From contig JAGKWS010000014.1 of assembly GCA_021151685.1 (NCBI GenBank), positions 15,733 through 79,732 of the forward strand: a DNA stretch of 64,000 nucleotides, given 5' to 3'. Positions 50,443 through 59,996 of this stretch are shown here, piece after piece (position 1 is the stretch's first letter; each line of letters begins with the position of its first letter). This stretch comes from Chitinophagaceae bacterium (GTDB taxonomy: Bacteria; Bacteroidota; Bacteroidia; Chitinophagales; Chitinophagaceae). The notes beneath the pieces are model-generated. The model ran no database searches and was not told the origin of the DNA. It saw nothing but the letters and a program-made list of their open reading frames with translations. A program made the translations under genes and the position numbers.

Positions 50443-51312
50443 ATGGGTAACGATATGACTACGGTAGGTGCTGCCTTTTACAATTTGAAAGCCCGTTTAA
50501 CAGCTATTTACGACGACCGGGAGGCCGCTGCTATTGCACATGCATTGCTGGAACACCTGACTGGCATGAACCGTATGGACAGGTTGGTGCATAAAGATAA
50601 GGAGCTACTGCCAGAGGAAGAGGATACACTGACCGATATGGCCACCTGCGCAACGCAGGGAGTGCCAATGCAGTACATTATTCACGAGGCATGGTTCAGA
50701 GGTTTGCCCTATTACGTAGACAATAGGGTGCTGATACCCCGCCCCGAAACCGAGGAACTGGTGCAATGGATGGTTGACGACCACAAACAGGCCGGGCCAC
50801 CATGGCAAATAGTGGACATAGGTACCGGAAGTGGGTGTATTCCCATATCGCTGAAGTTGGCCATGCCTACGGCATCGGTTACTTCTTGCGATGTAAGCGA
50901 TGGTGCGCTGGCCGTAGCCCGGCAAAATGCCCTGACGCTTGGTGCCTATGTGCAACTGCTACAGCTCGACTTTTTGCAGGAGTATAATTGGGCACAGTTG
51001 CCCACAGCCAACATTATAGTGTCTAACCCGCCCTACATACCCCTGCGCGATGCCGATACCATGCACATGAATGTGCGGGAAAACGAACCTGCATTGGCAT
51101 TGTTTGTACCCAATGACGATGCTTTGCTATTTTACCGAGCCATAGCAGCTTTTGGTAAAACACATTTACAAGGTGGTGGCCACATATATTGTGAGCTGGA
51201 TGCCGCTCATGCCGACGCATGCCGGCAGTTGTTTGAAGCTGAAGGGTACACCAATGTGATAGTACGAATGGATATGCATGGCAATAACAGAATGCTGCGG
51301 GCCTCGCATTGA
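50443..51312 (+). CDS. prmC: Peptide chain release factor N(5)-glutamine methyltransferase
   Basis: 289 residues from the ATG at 50443; 50455 is an alternative. It methylates the GGQ glutamine of release factors. The N-terminal helical domain contains LPEEEDTLTDMATC and the active-site region VDNRVLIPRPETEELVQWM. The SAM-binding motif is VDIGTGSGCIPISLKLAMP, and the catalytic NPPY is in IIVSNPPYIPL. The C-terminus is intact. It is divergent from the terC gene. Confidence 0.93.
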   Translation: MGNDMTTVGAAFYNLKARLTAIYDDREAAAIAHALLEHLTGMNRMDRLVHKDKELLPEEEDTLTDMATCATQGVPMQYIIHEAWFRGLPYYVDNRVLIPRPETEELVQWMVDDHKQAGPPWQIVDIGTGSGCIPISLKLAMPTASVTSCDVSDGALAVARQNALTLGAYVQLLQLDFLQEYNWAQLPTANIIVSNPPYIPLRDADTMHMNVRENEPALALFVPNDDALLFYRAIAAFGKTHLQGGGHIYCELDAAHADACRQLFEAEGYTNVIVRMDMHGNNRMLRASH

Positions 51313-51318
51313 TTTTGT

Positions 51319-51326
51319 TACCTTTG
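51319..51326 (+). promoter_or_regulatory. TAnnTTTG box (TACCTTTG), near-leaderless
   Basis: TACCTTTG lies in the 24-base gap after prmC and ends ten bases before the ATG at 51337, so the membrane protein has its own near-leaderless promoter. Confidence 0.55.
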
Positions 51327-51336
51327 ATAGTAACGT

Positions 51337-52938
51337 ATGAATAACGCCCCCAATGCATTGCCACGTACCCGCACAGGAGGGTTTGTTTTGTATTTGTGGA
51401 TTGTGGTAATAGGTTTGTATCCGCTCTATCAGTACAATGTAGACCCCGATGGCACCTCTTACCTGACCATTGCCCGCAGGTATGCCGATGGCGATTTTGT
51501 TACAGCGGTAAACGGCCTGTGGAGCCCGTGGGCCTGCTGGCTCACGGCATTGCTGATGAAGGTGGGCGTTGCGGCTATACCGGCATCTATTGCCGTGAAT
51601 ACGGCAGGTGCTACAGGCTTTTTGCTGGCATCGCACAGTTTGTTTCGGTACTACAATTTGCCAGCTAAGTCTATTCGTTGGTTTCTGGCCGGCATTACCT
51701 TTTTTCTGTGTTTTGCAGTGTACTGGCAAACATTCGATGATTTGTGGGGGTGTTTCCTGATGCTGGTAGTGCTGCGCATGGTGCTGTCGCATGCCTTCTT
51801 GCTGCAATGGTGGCGTTGGGTGGTGTTGGGCTTGGTGGGCGCGTTGGCATATTTTGCCAAGGCCTATTCATTTCCATACTTTGTATTGGCGGCAGGTGGC
51901 TCATTGTTGCTCACAGCCCCCCGAAAGGTAGTGGCCGTGCTGGCCATGGTTGTGGCTATGATGGTGCTACTATTGGTAGCCTTGCCGTGGCTGTATGCCC
52001 TGCATACCAAGTATGGCATGTGGACAACATCGGTAGCTGGCCCGCTCAATATGTCGTGGTACCTGATAGGGCACCCGTTATGGAAACCCGAAATAGGCAT
52101 ACTGGTGCCACCTGTGTACCCCGATAGTGTGTACTATTGGGAAGACCCGTGGTATGCCAACGGTCAGTTGGTACACTGGTGGCAGTCTGCCCACCTGATG
52201 TGGCGGCAGGTACTGCGCCTGGGCTACAATACCCTGATGATGGTGCGTTGCATGGCCGAAATTTCGCTGTGGCTGCCAGTTGTTGCGGTGGCTGTTTTGT
52301 GGCAGTTTGTTACTACTTATCGTAGTCAGCTACGGGCCTACAAGGTTTTGGCCATCTTTTTTCTGGCATTGCCACTTGGGTATTTATTGGTGCATATAGA
52401 GGCTCGTTACTTGTGGGTGATGTTGCCACTGGCATGCATAGCGGCTGTGCAGCCTGCCACAGAGGGGCTGGTGCCGGCACGGTTGCGGGCATATTGGGTG
52501 CCAATGTTGGCAGTGTCTGTTTGTTTGTTTCCGGCATGGCAACTGGTGGATATGAGTGGCGTAGGGAAGAAAGAGCATCGGCTGGCCGCTATGCTGAACA
52601 AGGCTGGTATAAGGGAACAGTCGTTTATAACCAATATGCACCCAAGGCACATGTCTAAGGTGATGTATTTCTCCGGCAATCGGTTTTATGTGGTGAACAA
52701 ACAAGTGCCTACAGCGCACGAAGACACCACGGCCAATGCTGATACGCTGCTACAGGAAGCAAACCGCTACGGCGTGCCCTATTATTTGTATGTACCAGCC
52801 GGGGCGGGCTGGCTCATAAATCCCGGTTTTGCCGAAATATTTGGCACAGGTATGTTGCCACACAATGCCGCAGTGTCTTATAAAAAAATACTGAGCGACC
52901 CGGCCAGTGGCATTATCCTGTACCAGATCGCTCAGTAG
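51337..52938 (+). CDS. GT-C-like integral membrane protein
   Basis: 533 residues with about ten TM helices. The first extracytoplasmic loop contains DPDGTSYLTIARRYADGDF, an acidic Asp-rich motif seen in GT-C fold glycosyltransferases such as GT39/PMT-like proteins. The C-terminal 120 residues are soluble and face the periplasm (NMHPRHMSKVMYFSGNRFYVVN). It probably transfers sugar from a lipid carrier, but the acceptor is unknown. It is followed by the convergent PNP gene. Confidence 0.75.
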   Translation: MNNAPNALPRTRTGGFVLYLWIVVIGLYPLYQYNVDPDGTSYLTIARRYADGDFVTAVNGLWSPWACWLTALLMKVGVAAIPASIAVNTAGATGFLLASHSLFRYYNLPAKSIRWFLAGITFFLCFAVYWQTFDDLWGCFLMLVVLRMVLSHAFLLQWWRWVVLGLVGALAYFAKAYSFPYFVLAAGGSLLLTAPRKVVAVLAMVVAMMVLLLVALPWLYALHTKYGMWTTSVAGPLNMSWYLIGHPLWKPEIGILVPPVYPDSVYYWEDPWYANGQLVHWWQSAHLMWRQVLRLGYNTLMMVRCMAEISLWLPVVAVAVLWQFVTTYRSQLRAYKVLAIFFLALPLGYLLVHIEARYLWVMLPLACIAAVQPATEGLVPARLRAYWVPMLAVSVCLFPAWQLVDMSGVGKKEHRLAAMLNKAGIREQSFITNMHPRHMSKVMYFSGNRFYVVNKQVPTAHEDTTANADTLLQEANRYGVPYYLYVPAGAGWLINPGFAEIFGTGMLPHNAAVSYKKILSDPASGIILYQIAQ

Positions 52939-52957
52939 TAGCTCTATTGCTATCTGT

Positions 52958-53779
52958 TTATCCTACCTGTGCTACCAGTCCTTTTACTATGGTAGCCATT
53001 TTGGGGGCCGCTTCGGCCGCAGCCTCCAGTACTTCCTCGTGGGTAATGGTTACAGGCACATCGCTGATGCCTATGTCGGTAATAACGCTCATGGCAAATA
53101 CCCTCATGCCACCATGGCGGGCAACAATTACCTCTGGTACGGTACTCATGCCTACCGCATCGCCACCTATTACGTGCAGCCAGCGGTACTCGGCCGGTGT
53201 TTCAAAGGTGGGCCCCTGCAAGCCTATGTACACACCTTCTTGTATGGCTATACCATTTTCGGCTGCTACTATTTTGCCAATGGCGGCCAGTTCTTTGTCG
53301 TAGGGTTGGCCCATGTCGGGGAAGCGGGTACCCAAGCGTTCATCGTTGGGGCCGCGCAGCGGGTGCTCGGGAAACTGATTGATATGGTCGTTGATGAGCA
53401 TAAGGTCGCCGATTACGAAGTTTTTGTTCATGCCACCTGCCGCATTCGATACTATCAGTATTTCTACGCCCAATGCTTTCATAACGCGTACCGGGAATGT
53501 TACCGCCTGCATGTCGTAGCCTTCGTAGTAGTGAAACCTGCCCGACATTAGTATCACATCTTTGCCCGCCATTTTGCCAAAAATCATTTCGCCACCGTGG
53601 CCCTGCACTGTAGAAACGGGGAAGTGTGGAATGTCGGCATACTTCAGCGATGCTTCTTTTTCTATGTCGTTGGTAAGGCCCGACAGCCCACTGCCCAGAA
53701 TGATGCCTACCCGTGCTTGTGTTGTAACTTTACTGCTTATGAAGGCCGCAGTCTCCTGTATTTTTTCGTAAAGATTCAT
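52958..53779 (-). CDS. Purine-nucleoside phosphorylase
   Basis: 273 residues, the trimeric (low molecular mass) PNP family. The phosphate-binding loop GIILGSGLSGL is present, then VQGHGGEMIFGKM, MSGRFHYYEGYDM, VSNAAGGMN and FPDMGQPYDKEL. GPTFETPAEYRWLHVIGGDAVGMSTVPE contributes the base-binding Glu and the conserved Met. It cleaves purine (deoxy)ribonucleosides with phosphate in the cytoplasm. It is a single gene, with 97 bases to the upstream unit. Confidence 0.95.
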   Translation of the reverse strand: MNLYEKIQETAAFISSKVTTQARVGIILGSGLSGLTNDIEKEASLKYADIPHFPVSTVQGHGGEMIFGKMAGKDVILMSGRFHYYEGYDMQAVTFPVRVMKALGVEILIVSNAAGGMNKNFVIGDLMLINDHINQFPEHPLRGPNDERLGTRFPDMGQPYDKELAAIGKIVAAENGIAIQEGVYIGLQGPTFETPAEYRWLHVIGGDAVGMSTVPEVIVARHGGMRVFAMSVITDIGISDVPVTITHEEVLEAAAEAAPKMATIVKGLVAQVG

Positions 53780-53876
53780 GTTATTATTAATTGTGTATTA
53801 TTTGTTTGGGGCAGCAAAATACTGAATACTATCCTTTGCCGGAAAAATAAAGGGCAGTTATGGCAAAATGGTAACA

Positions 53877-54854
53877 TCAGTTCAGCAGTATGGTGCCCTC
53901 TGTAGCTGCGTATTTTTCCAGCTCGGCCAGTTGTTGTTGCAATGCTCGCTTCCATACATTGTTGGTACTGTACAGTGGTGCATTATTGCCCGTAAGCAAG
54001 CCTGTTTGCCGGTCGAATTCTATTTGCAGGTCGGCCAGTTGCTGGAACAGAGGTTCAAAACCCAACGCCAATTCATCGGTTATTTCGCCTGGCGTGCCAT
54101 CTTCATAATTGCTTTGAATAGTTTCTATTACCATCCTCCTCATTTTGCGGGCATATAGCTCAAAAATGTCGAAGTGTATCTGCTCATGTTCCAGTATGTC
54201 GTGCGATTTCACTATCATCCACGAGTCTTCTTTGCTGAAAACTGCCGGTATGTTGAAGTAATAAGAGTTTTCGCCAGTGGCGTATACCACTGGTTGAATG
54301 ATGATGACAGACGCTGCGGGCGAGTCAATTGTTATTTGCATCAGGCTGCCAGAGTCTATGGCCTGCATCATGTCGGTTTCGGTGATGCGCAGTGTTTTTG
54401 CACGCATCATTTTTTCGGCTTTCAGTACCAGCAAGCTGTCTTCGGCCAGACGGGTAGTTTTTCTACGTTCGTTTAGTTTTTGATAAAACTCGCGATAGTC
54501 GGGGTATATAATGCGTGTAAGGTCGGTATCGGCAGCGGCTACAAATTTGTTGTAAAGGTTACGGTTATACCGAAAATCGGCATATTGCAGGGGGCTGTTT
54601 TTGCGCCAGCGCACATAGAAGCGAGCATCCAGCCCTTGTGCGGTTTCCTGTGGTACTTTGGCAGGGCGCAGGCGTACGGTTACAGGACCCCGCTTGGGTG
54701 GTGGTGGGGCATCGTCGGGTAGGCGCACCCGACTGTTTTTTCGGTTTTCAAAGCGTTTGCCGCCATGTTTTATCCGCACTTGTGCTGTTGCAACAGTGGC
54801 AAAGCATATGTACAACAGCAGCAATATTGCTCTGGTTGGGGTGGGAATTGTCAT
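53877..54854 (-). CDS. DUF922-like secreted putative Zn-protease
   Basis: 325 residues from the ATG at 54854 with a signal peptide (TRAILLLLYICFATVATAQ); the longer frame adds 40 residues with no signal. An HExxH-type metal motif appears in DILEHEQIHFDIFELYARKM, as in DUF922 proteins. The N-terminal mature part is basic and proline-rich (DDAPPPPKRGP). The C-terminus is helical. It is likely a secreted metallopeptidase of unknown substrate. The gene follows the NTF2-like gene on the same strand. Confidence 0.75.
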   Translation of the reverse strand: MTIPTPTRAILLLLYICFATVATAQVRIKHGGKRFENRKNSRVRLPDDAPPPPKRGPVTVRLRPAKVPQETAQGLDARFYVRWRKNSPLQYADFRYNRNLYNKFVAAADTDLTRIIYPDYREFYQKLNERRKTTRLAEDSLLVLKAEKMMRAKTLRITETDMMQAIDSGSLMQITIDSPAASVIIIQPVVYATGENSYYFNIPAVFSKEDSWMIVKSHDILEHEQIHFDIFELYARKMRRMVIETIQSNYEDGTPGEITDELALGFEPLFQQLADLQIEFDRQTGLLTGNNAPLYSTNNVWKRALQQQLAELEKYAATEGTILLN

Positions 54855-54974
54855 TTTGTGGCAGCGTGTATCAGCGGGCCATAAAGATAAGCTTGTTCGT
54901 GATGTGTTTCTGCAATAAATCTTAAGCAGGCTGTATATGTGTTGTGGCCCGTATAGATGTGGTTTTGTCCACAT

Positions 54975-55331
54975 TTATCCATGATACACCCGCGATGCTA
55001 CAATTTTTCCTTCATTTATTTCCAGCACCTCGGCCACCAGCATATCTTCTTCGCCGGGTACGCTGCGCACATATTCCATAAATACCCGCTGGGCATTGGC
55101 AGTGTAGGTGGTAGGGCGGTAGTGTAGCTCCGGCAATCTGTCGAATGCATCTTGCCACCAGTTATGCAGCGCATTGCGCCCCTTTATGAGGCCGCCGGTT
55201 TCGGGTTGTCTTATCTTTAGTTTTGGGCTATAGTGTACGGCATCCTCGTGGTACAGTGCCAGCAAGTTGTGGAGATGGTGCGTATTGAATGCATCAAACC
55301 ATTTTACGGCTATTTCTTCGGGCGAAAACAT
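54975..55331 (-). CDS. Nuclear transport factor 2 family protein
   Basis: 118 residues: AVKWFDAFNTHHLHNLLALYHEDAVHYSP, GRNALHNWWQDAFDRLP and VAEVLEINEGKIVASRVYHG, the usual NTF2/SnoaL-like pattern. It is cytoplasmic, small and without a predicted ligand. Its stop lies 120 bases upstream of the DUF922 start on the same strand. Confidence 0.85.
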   Translation of the reverse strand: MFSPEEIAVKWFDAFNTHHLHNLLALYHEDAVHYSPKLKIRQPETGGLIKGRNALHNWWQDAFDRLPELHYRPTTYTANAQRVFMEYVRSVPGEEDMLVAEVLEINEGKIVASRVYHG

Positions 55332-55395
55332 GATTGGTATTACGTTTTATCTTTTGTTTGCCGGTGATGGCAACGAATACAAGTTATAAAGGCTG

Positions 55396-56475
55396 CTATT
55401 GTTGTTTTGCCAGCAAGCCATTGTAAAGATAGTTGCCCATTTCATCTTTCAGTTGCACAAGGTAGTGTCCTATTGGTAGTTGTTGTATCGGAATTGTTAT
55501 GGTGTTTGTGCCTGTGTTCAGTATCCTGTGTTCCTTGCTGTGTACTTTACCCAGCATATCTGTAATCATCAGTTGTGATGTGGTTGTACAGCCTATGCTC
55601 ACATCTATAAAGGCACTGGTGGTAGCAGGGTTGGGGTAGCACACTGCCCGAGCCGATTGGGGGGATTGTGCCATGCCCGATGTGCCCAGTATATAGGTAA
55701 TGCCTTGCTGCATAAAGTTTACACGGTTCACAAATGTGTCTATCAGTGCCGGGTCGAAGAATGTACTCATCACGTTAAGGCCGCCGGTGTTGTTGTGAAA
55801 CATACACATGCGTCCATTTAGGGTGTAGCTGGCCGGGGCCATGCGGTATATTTCTTTGGTAGTGCTTTGTGGTGTGCAGCCATCTACGTACCAGAGCGTT
55901 GCAAACACCCACTTTAGCGAAGCCGGAAACAAGGCGGATGCCCCCGGCGATCTTTCGGCCTGCGGGCATCCGGTGCCGCCATCATCGGCATAAGACTGTA
56001 CATCGTAGGAAGAAAGCCCCATATAATCGTATGCAAAGTCGCCACTGTTAAAGGTAGCACCGGTAGCATGTTTGGCATAGAGCAAATCTTGTCCTATTAC
56101 CCACAATTTACCGCCCCCTGCTGTGTACGACACCAATTCGGCATTACCCGCGGCGGAGCCCACCGTCCAGAATTTCAACCCAACACCATCGGTAGAACTG
56201 TACCATATTACCAGATCAAAGTTGCTCATATACAGTGCTGTTGGTGTGGCACCGGCCGAGTCGGGTATACTCCAGTAGTGAATGCCTGTATAGGTGGTAT
56301 GGTTCAGGTCGTTTACAAGTGTGTCAGTATTGTAGGTAATGTTGTCGTTGTCATTTACAAACAATATTTGTTGTGCACTGGCCGCTGGCCAAAAACCTAA
56401 CCAGAAAATGAACAGGGTAGGCAGCATCTTAAGCCATTTTGTACGTAGTGGTATGTATGTTATGCTCATGGACAT
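55396..56475 (-). CDS. Secreted T9SS-sorted protein
   Basis: 359 residues with signal peptide after MSMSITYIPLRTKWLKM (LPTLFIFWLGFWPAASAQ). It begins ILFVNDNDNITYNTDTLVNDL, a pattern seen at the start of secreted proteins with immunoglobulin-like or peptidase-inhibitor folds. Middle sections have DLVIWYSSTDGVGLKFW, GGGKLWVIGQDLLYAKHA and CTPQSTTKEIYRMAPASY, suggesting a GATase1-like (ThuA-like) domain. The C-terminal 75 residues are a type A sorting domain (CYPNPATTSAFIDVSIG ... IGHYLVQLKDEMGNYLYNGLLAKQQ). Confidence 0.78.
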   Translation of the reverse strand: MSMSITYIPLRTKWLKMLPTLFIFWLGFWPAASAQQILFVNDNDNITYNTDTLVNDLNHTTYTGIHYWSIPDSAGATPTALYMSNFDLVIWYSSTDGVGLKFWTVGSAAGNAELVSYTAGGGKLWVIGQDLLYAKHATGATFNSGDFAYDYMGLSSYDVQSYADDGGTGCPQAERSPGASALFPASLKWVFATLWYVDGCTPQSTTKEIYRMAPASYTLNGRMCMFHNNTGGLNVMSTFFDPALIDTFVNRVNFMQQGITYILGTSGMAQSPQSARAVCYPNPATTSAFIDVSIGCTTTSQLMITDMLGKVHSKEHRILNTGTNTITIPIQQLPIGHYLVQLKDEMGNYLYNGLLAKQQ

Positions 56476-56804
56476 GTTTTTATTTCAGAAACATAAATAT
56501 ACTCAATTGCAGTTAGGATGAATGTCAAAATATAGTACATCTTCTGCTTGTTCTTTTCCATTTGTTTCTGCGTCATAAAAGCCATTAAACAAGGCCTGCT
56601 ATACGCAGCTTCTCCTTTTAATAATGATAAATACAGGCGCAGCATGGTGTGCTTTATTTCAACATTCTTCCGTAGCAATGTGAGTGGTGTTTTACAACCA
56701 ACATGAGACCTGTTTTTGCAAATGCATGTATGTACATGTTGTTTATAGGGCTATTGGTGTTGGTAATGTGCCATTGCCTAATTTTAGGTAACAAAACCAC
56801 AAAC
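56476..56804. other. Intergenic region
   Basis: Divergent promoter region between the T9SS gene and the pirin gene. I see no convincing gene. A minus-strand frame (56466-56678) could encode a 70-residue helical peptide with a TM-like stretch, but it has no supporting features. Confidence 0.5.
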
Positions 56805-57782
56805 ATGGAACGTAAAGACTTCATCAGGAAAGGGATATTGGGCACAGCATTGGCCTATATCCAATCGGCATTTACAGCACCGGTTAAGGCACTGGCCGCT
56901 GCCAATACAGCCGGCTACAGAGGTGTAGAGGGTGTGCTGTCGCCAACTAATACTCACATGGTAGGCAATGGCTTTAAGGTGATGAACTATTTTCCGGGTG
57001 GTAAGGGCTTTGAGGAGCGTATGAGCCCCTTTTTTCTACTCGATTTTAATGCAGAAGTGAATTACCCCCCATCCGAGATTTCGCGTGGGGTAGGGGTGCA
57101 CCCGCACAGGGGTATTGAAACTATCACATTTGCCTACAAAGGTTCTGTAGAACATCATGATAGTAAGGGCAATCATGGCATCATAAAACCAGGCGATATA
57201 CAGTGGATGACTGCGGGGGGAGGGGTGCTGCACAAGGAGTACCACGAGCAAACTTACACCAAGTCTGGTGGCGCATTCGAGATGTTGCAATTATGGATAA
57301 ACTTGCCTCAAAAGCACAAAATGACACCTGCCAAATACCAGAGTATAGTACATACCGAAAAACCTGCCGTACACCTACCCGGCAACATGGGTACTATATA
57401 TGTTGTGGCCGGCGAATACAACGGCACAAAGGGTATTGCCACTACCTTCTCGCCGGTGCATATGTACGATATGCATTTGAATGTTGGTGCCGATTTTCGA
57501 TTTACAGTTCCTGCACACTTCAATACAGGCATTCTTGTGGTAGATGGTGCCATTTCTGTAAACGGCCTCAACGCACCAGAGAATCACTATGTGCAACTGA
57601 AGAATGAAGCAGGTGACATTCATATCAAGGCATCGAAAAATGCCATTGTATTGGTATTGAGTGGCGAACCACTGAACGAGCCTTATGTGAGTTATGGGCC
57701 ATTTGTAATGAATACACAAGACGAAATACGGCAGGCCATAGAGGACTATAATGCTGGTAAATTCGGCTTTCTGAAGGACTAA
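56805..57782 (+). CDS. Pirin family protein with an N-terminal signal-like region
   Basis: 325 residues from the ATG at 56805. The N-terminus (MERKDFIRKGILGTALAYIQ ... APVKALAAANT) resembles a twin-arginine or related export signal, unusual for pirins, which are normally cytoplasmic. The pirin cupin begins HPHRGIETITFAYKGSVEHHDS, with metal-binding His and Glu, then GDIQWMTAGGGVLHKE. The second cupin is FRFTVPAHFNTGILVVDGAISVNG. Some pirins are quercetinases or redox sensors. If exported, this one would act outside the cytoplasm. Confidence 0.85.
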   Translation: MERKDFIRKGILGTALAYIQSAFTAPVKALAAANTAGYRGVEGVLSPTNTHMVGNGFKVMNYFPGGKGFEERMSPFFLLDFNAEVNYPPSEISRGVGVHPHRGIETITFAYKGSVEHHDSKGNHGIIKPGDIQWMTAGGGVLHKEYHEQTYTKSGGAFEMLQLWINLPQKHKMTPAKYQSIVHTEKPAVHLPGNMGTIYVVAGEYNGTKGIATTFSPVHMYDMHLNVGADFRFTVPAHFNTGILVVDGAISVNGLNAPENHYVQLKNEAGDIHIKASKNAIVLVLSGEPLNEPYVSYGPFVMNTQDEIRQAIEDYNAGKFGFLKD

Positions 57783-57832
57783 TTGAGGGAGACAAAGTAG
57801 CTTCTACTGCTTCAATAAATCCATTCCATTTG

Positions 57833-57887
57833 TGCAAAATGCGGAAGTTCTTGCGTGATTCATCATTCACAGATTCCGCATTTTGTA
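57833..57887 (+). terminator. Hairpin after the pirin gene
   Basis: TGCAAAATGCGGAA (57833-57846) pairs with TTCCGCATTTTGTA (57874-57887), one end mismatch, with a 27-base loop and weak T content. Possible terminator. Confidence 0.6.
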
Positions 57888-57916
57888 CCAAAAAGACAAA
57901 ATAATTAAGATTTGTG

Positions 57917-58083
57917 TAAGAGCCTGTTTAAAATATATTGCTTGTATTTATTATGAGCGTTGTTTTTGAGCGAAACGAGACACTTTTTGCAGCCATAGCC
58001 TTTCCTATGGCGAAAAATGTAACGAAGTTGTAGCCAAAAACAATTATAAGAAATGCAATGAATGTATTTTAAACCGGCTCTTA
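57917..58083. mobile_element. 167-bp MITE-like palindrome
   Basis: Terminal inverted repeats TAAGAGCC(T/G)GTTTAAAATA... extend for about 45 bases with few mismatches from both ends. The centre contains a GCCATAG/CTATGGC hairpin. The whole element folds as one long stem. TA dinucleotides flank it. There is no coding frame. This fits a miniature inverted-repeat transposable element mobilised by an unlinked transposase. Confidence 0.8.
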
Positions 58084-58110
58084 GTTATTTCGGCACCTAC
58101 ATGGCCCTTT

Positions 58111-58419
58111 CTAACGACTGGTGAAACTACGTACCATCCTCTTTAAAAAGCTACCTACAGAACCTGCATCTCCCCAGTTGTGGTTAGAGAATTTGTAGGT
58201 ATAGGTGCCTACATAGGTTTCCGGACACTCTTCCGCAAGCGTTTTGCAGGGTGTCATTTCGCCCAGATTGTTGACAACACGTATAGCCTTCCAAAGCGAC
58301 TGGTAGTTGTATTTTCTACCATCGCTGAAGTATACTTTGGCATTCCGGTCGAAAATGCCAAACTTTTCGCCTTTGCGCAGTTTATTGATTATTTCTGCAA
58401 CCTCTAAATTATCTTCCAT
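58111..58419 (-). CDS. Hypothetical 102-residue protein
   Basis: No family recognised. Acidic N-terminus (MEDNLEVAEIINKLRKGEKF), middle FDRNAKVYFSDGRKYNYQSLWKAIRVVNN, then a Cys-containing part ending FLKRMVRSFTSR. No signal peptide or TM segment. The AT composition is intermediate. It stands next to the MITE-like element. Confidence 0.6.
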   Translation of the reverse strand: MEDNLEVAEIINKLRKGEKFGIFDRNAKVYFSDGRKYNYQSLWKAIRVVNNLGEMTPCKTLAEECPETYVGTYTYKFSNHNWGDAGSVGSFLKRMVRSFTSR

Positions 58420-58664
58420 AAAAAAAACAAGGGGGAGTGGGTAGCAGATTCAAAGGCATCGTAAATGTAGTGAATTTTTTCATTTCTTCTCTATTTGTTA
58501 AAAAATGATATTCGGTCAGTGCCTGTAGCATTATATTGCGGGTATTGCTGCCTGTGAAATTGTGGATTGTAGTTTTTTTACATGTATATAAACTGGTGTG
58601 TTGTATAAGTTAACCATTTTTAGAGTAGTTTTGAGTTGATTCAGTTTGTTTTAATCTGCTGCTC

Positions 58665-59996
58665 ATGACAACTACCGCAGCCGGACAGGCAAAAAAAGTA
58701 CCTACCTCTCCGGCAACACAACCGCAACCCGGCAACAACAAAATATTGCAGTATGTATGCCTTGCATTGGCTGCTATACCACTGTTCATATACCTGCATA
58801 CCATAAGCCTGTATGCGCTCAATTTTCCCTACTGTGATGATTATGATGCCATTCTTGGTTTCTTGAACCAGTATACCGATGCCGATTTTCAGGGCAAGTT
58901 GTCATTGCTTTTCAGCCAGCATGGCGAGCACCGCATATTTCATGCACGGCTCATTTATGTGCTATACCACAAGTTATTTGGCGAGATCAATTTTGTGAGC
59001 CTAATATGGTTGGGCAATTTACAGTATGTGGCCATTTTCGGGTTGCTTACTGTGTTTATGAAGAAGGCGATACCTCAATGGTGGTATATTGGTACGCTCA
59101 TATCGTCAATATGTATGTTCGACCTGTCTAATGGCGAAAATGCCAATTTTGCAATGGCGGGTATGAGTAACTATGGTGTGGTTATGTTGTTTTTTATAGC
59201 CATGTGGTTGTTTGCAAAGGGTACAAGAGCCACGTTTGTTGCGGGGTTGTTTTTCGAGGCACTCACTATATTCTCTAACGGTAATGGTACTATTGCGGCC
59301 CTGTTTCTTGTGGTGTTTCTGGTACTTACCAAACGCAGGAAGGAGGCCCTTATTGCAGGCATACTGTTTGCCGGCTGTGTAGCAGCTTACTTTCTTACAT
59401 TGCACGAGGCTCCCCCCAGTGGCGATGGGCCTACCAATTTGATGAGAATGACTACCTATCTGGTGTACCTATCCGGGGCGCATTTTGGTTTCGATTATTT
59501 GTACAACAACAGTTTGGAATGGGGCCTTGCGTCTATTGCCTTTTTTGTTGTAGTACTATTGTATCGTCCCAAGGCGTTGTTTCGGCCGGGCAATGAAGCA
59601 CTGATTTGTGTGTGTTTGTTTTTGCTGGGGTCTATGGCTTCTATTGCTGTATTTCGCAGTGGGGTTGCCGACATCAAAAATCTTTCTCACTCTGGCCGTT
59701 ACCTTATGTATCCACACATGTTGATGGGGATTATGTTTGTCTTTTTGCTTGCTAAGCTGGACACAGCTCCCCGAAAGGTGGTTTTGTCGTTCAGTACTGT
59801 ATTTGTACTGGCAATGGCAGCATCATACCAATACAATGCCGATTGTGGAGAGCGTGGCTTTATTATTGCCAATAAGCGACTCCGTTTCAGCGATTATTTT
59901 TACGGTTGGTCCGATACCACAAAGCAAAAACATGCGGCAGCCATAGAAAAAGAAGCCTGCATTAAGGGTATATATTGTATCAGCAATGAGCGATAA
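58665..59996 (+). CDS. GT-C-like or O-antigen-type membrane protein
   Basis: 443 residues. A polar Thr/Pro/Gln-rich N-terminal tail is followed by about nine TM helices. The first loop has PYCDDYDAILGFLNQYTDADF with paired acidic residues, and HGEHRIFHARLIYVLYHKLF follows; both features resemble GT-C family or DUF-type glycosyltransferases. The C-terminal ~60 residues are soluble. It is likely involved in envelope glycan assembly. The gene lies alone, between the MITE-adjacent gene and a 500-base gene-free region. Confidence 0.7.
   Translation: MTTTAAGQAKKVPTSPATQPQPGNNKILQYVCLALAAIPLFIYLHTISLYALNFPYCDDYDAILGFLNQYTDADFQGKLSLLFSQHGEHRIFHARLIYVLYHKLFGEINFVSLIWLGNLQYVAIFGLLTVFMKKAIPQWWYIGTLISSICMFDLSNGENANFAMAGMSNYGVVMLFFIAMWLFAKGTRATFVAGLFFEALTIFSNGNGTIAALFLVVFLVLTKRRKEALIAGILFAGCVAAYFLTLHEAPPSGDGPTNLMRMTTYLVYLSGAHFGFDYLYNNSLEWGLASIAFFVVVLLYRPKALFRPGNEALICVCLFLLGSMASIAVFRSGVADIKNLSHSGRYLMYPHMLMGIMFVFLLAKLDTAPRKVVLSFSTVFVLAMAASYQYNADCGERGFIIANKRLRFSDYFYGWSDTTKQKHAAAIEKEACIKGIYCISNER

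Noticed and set aside
56466..56678. Minus-strand 70-residue frame with a TM-like stretch
   Set aside because: No support beyond being open; overlaps the start region of the T9SS gene.
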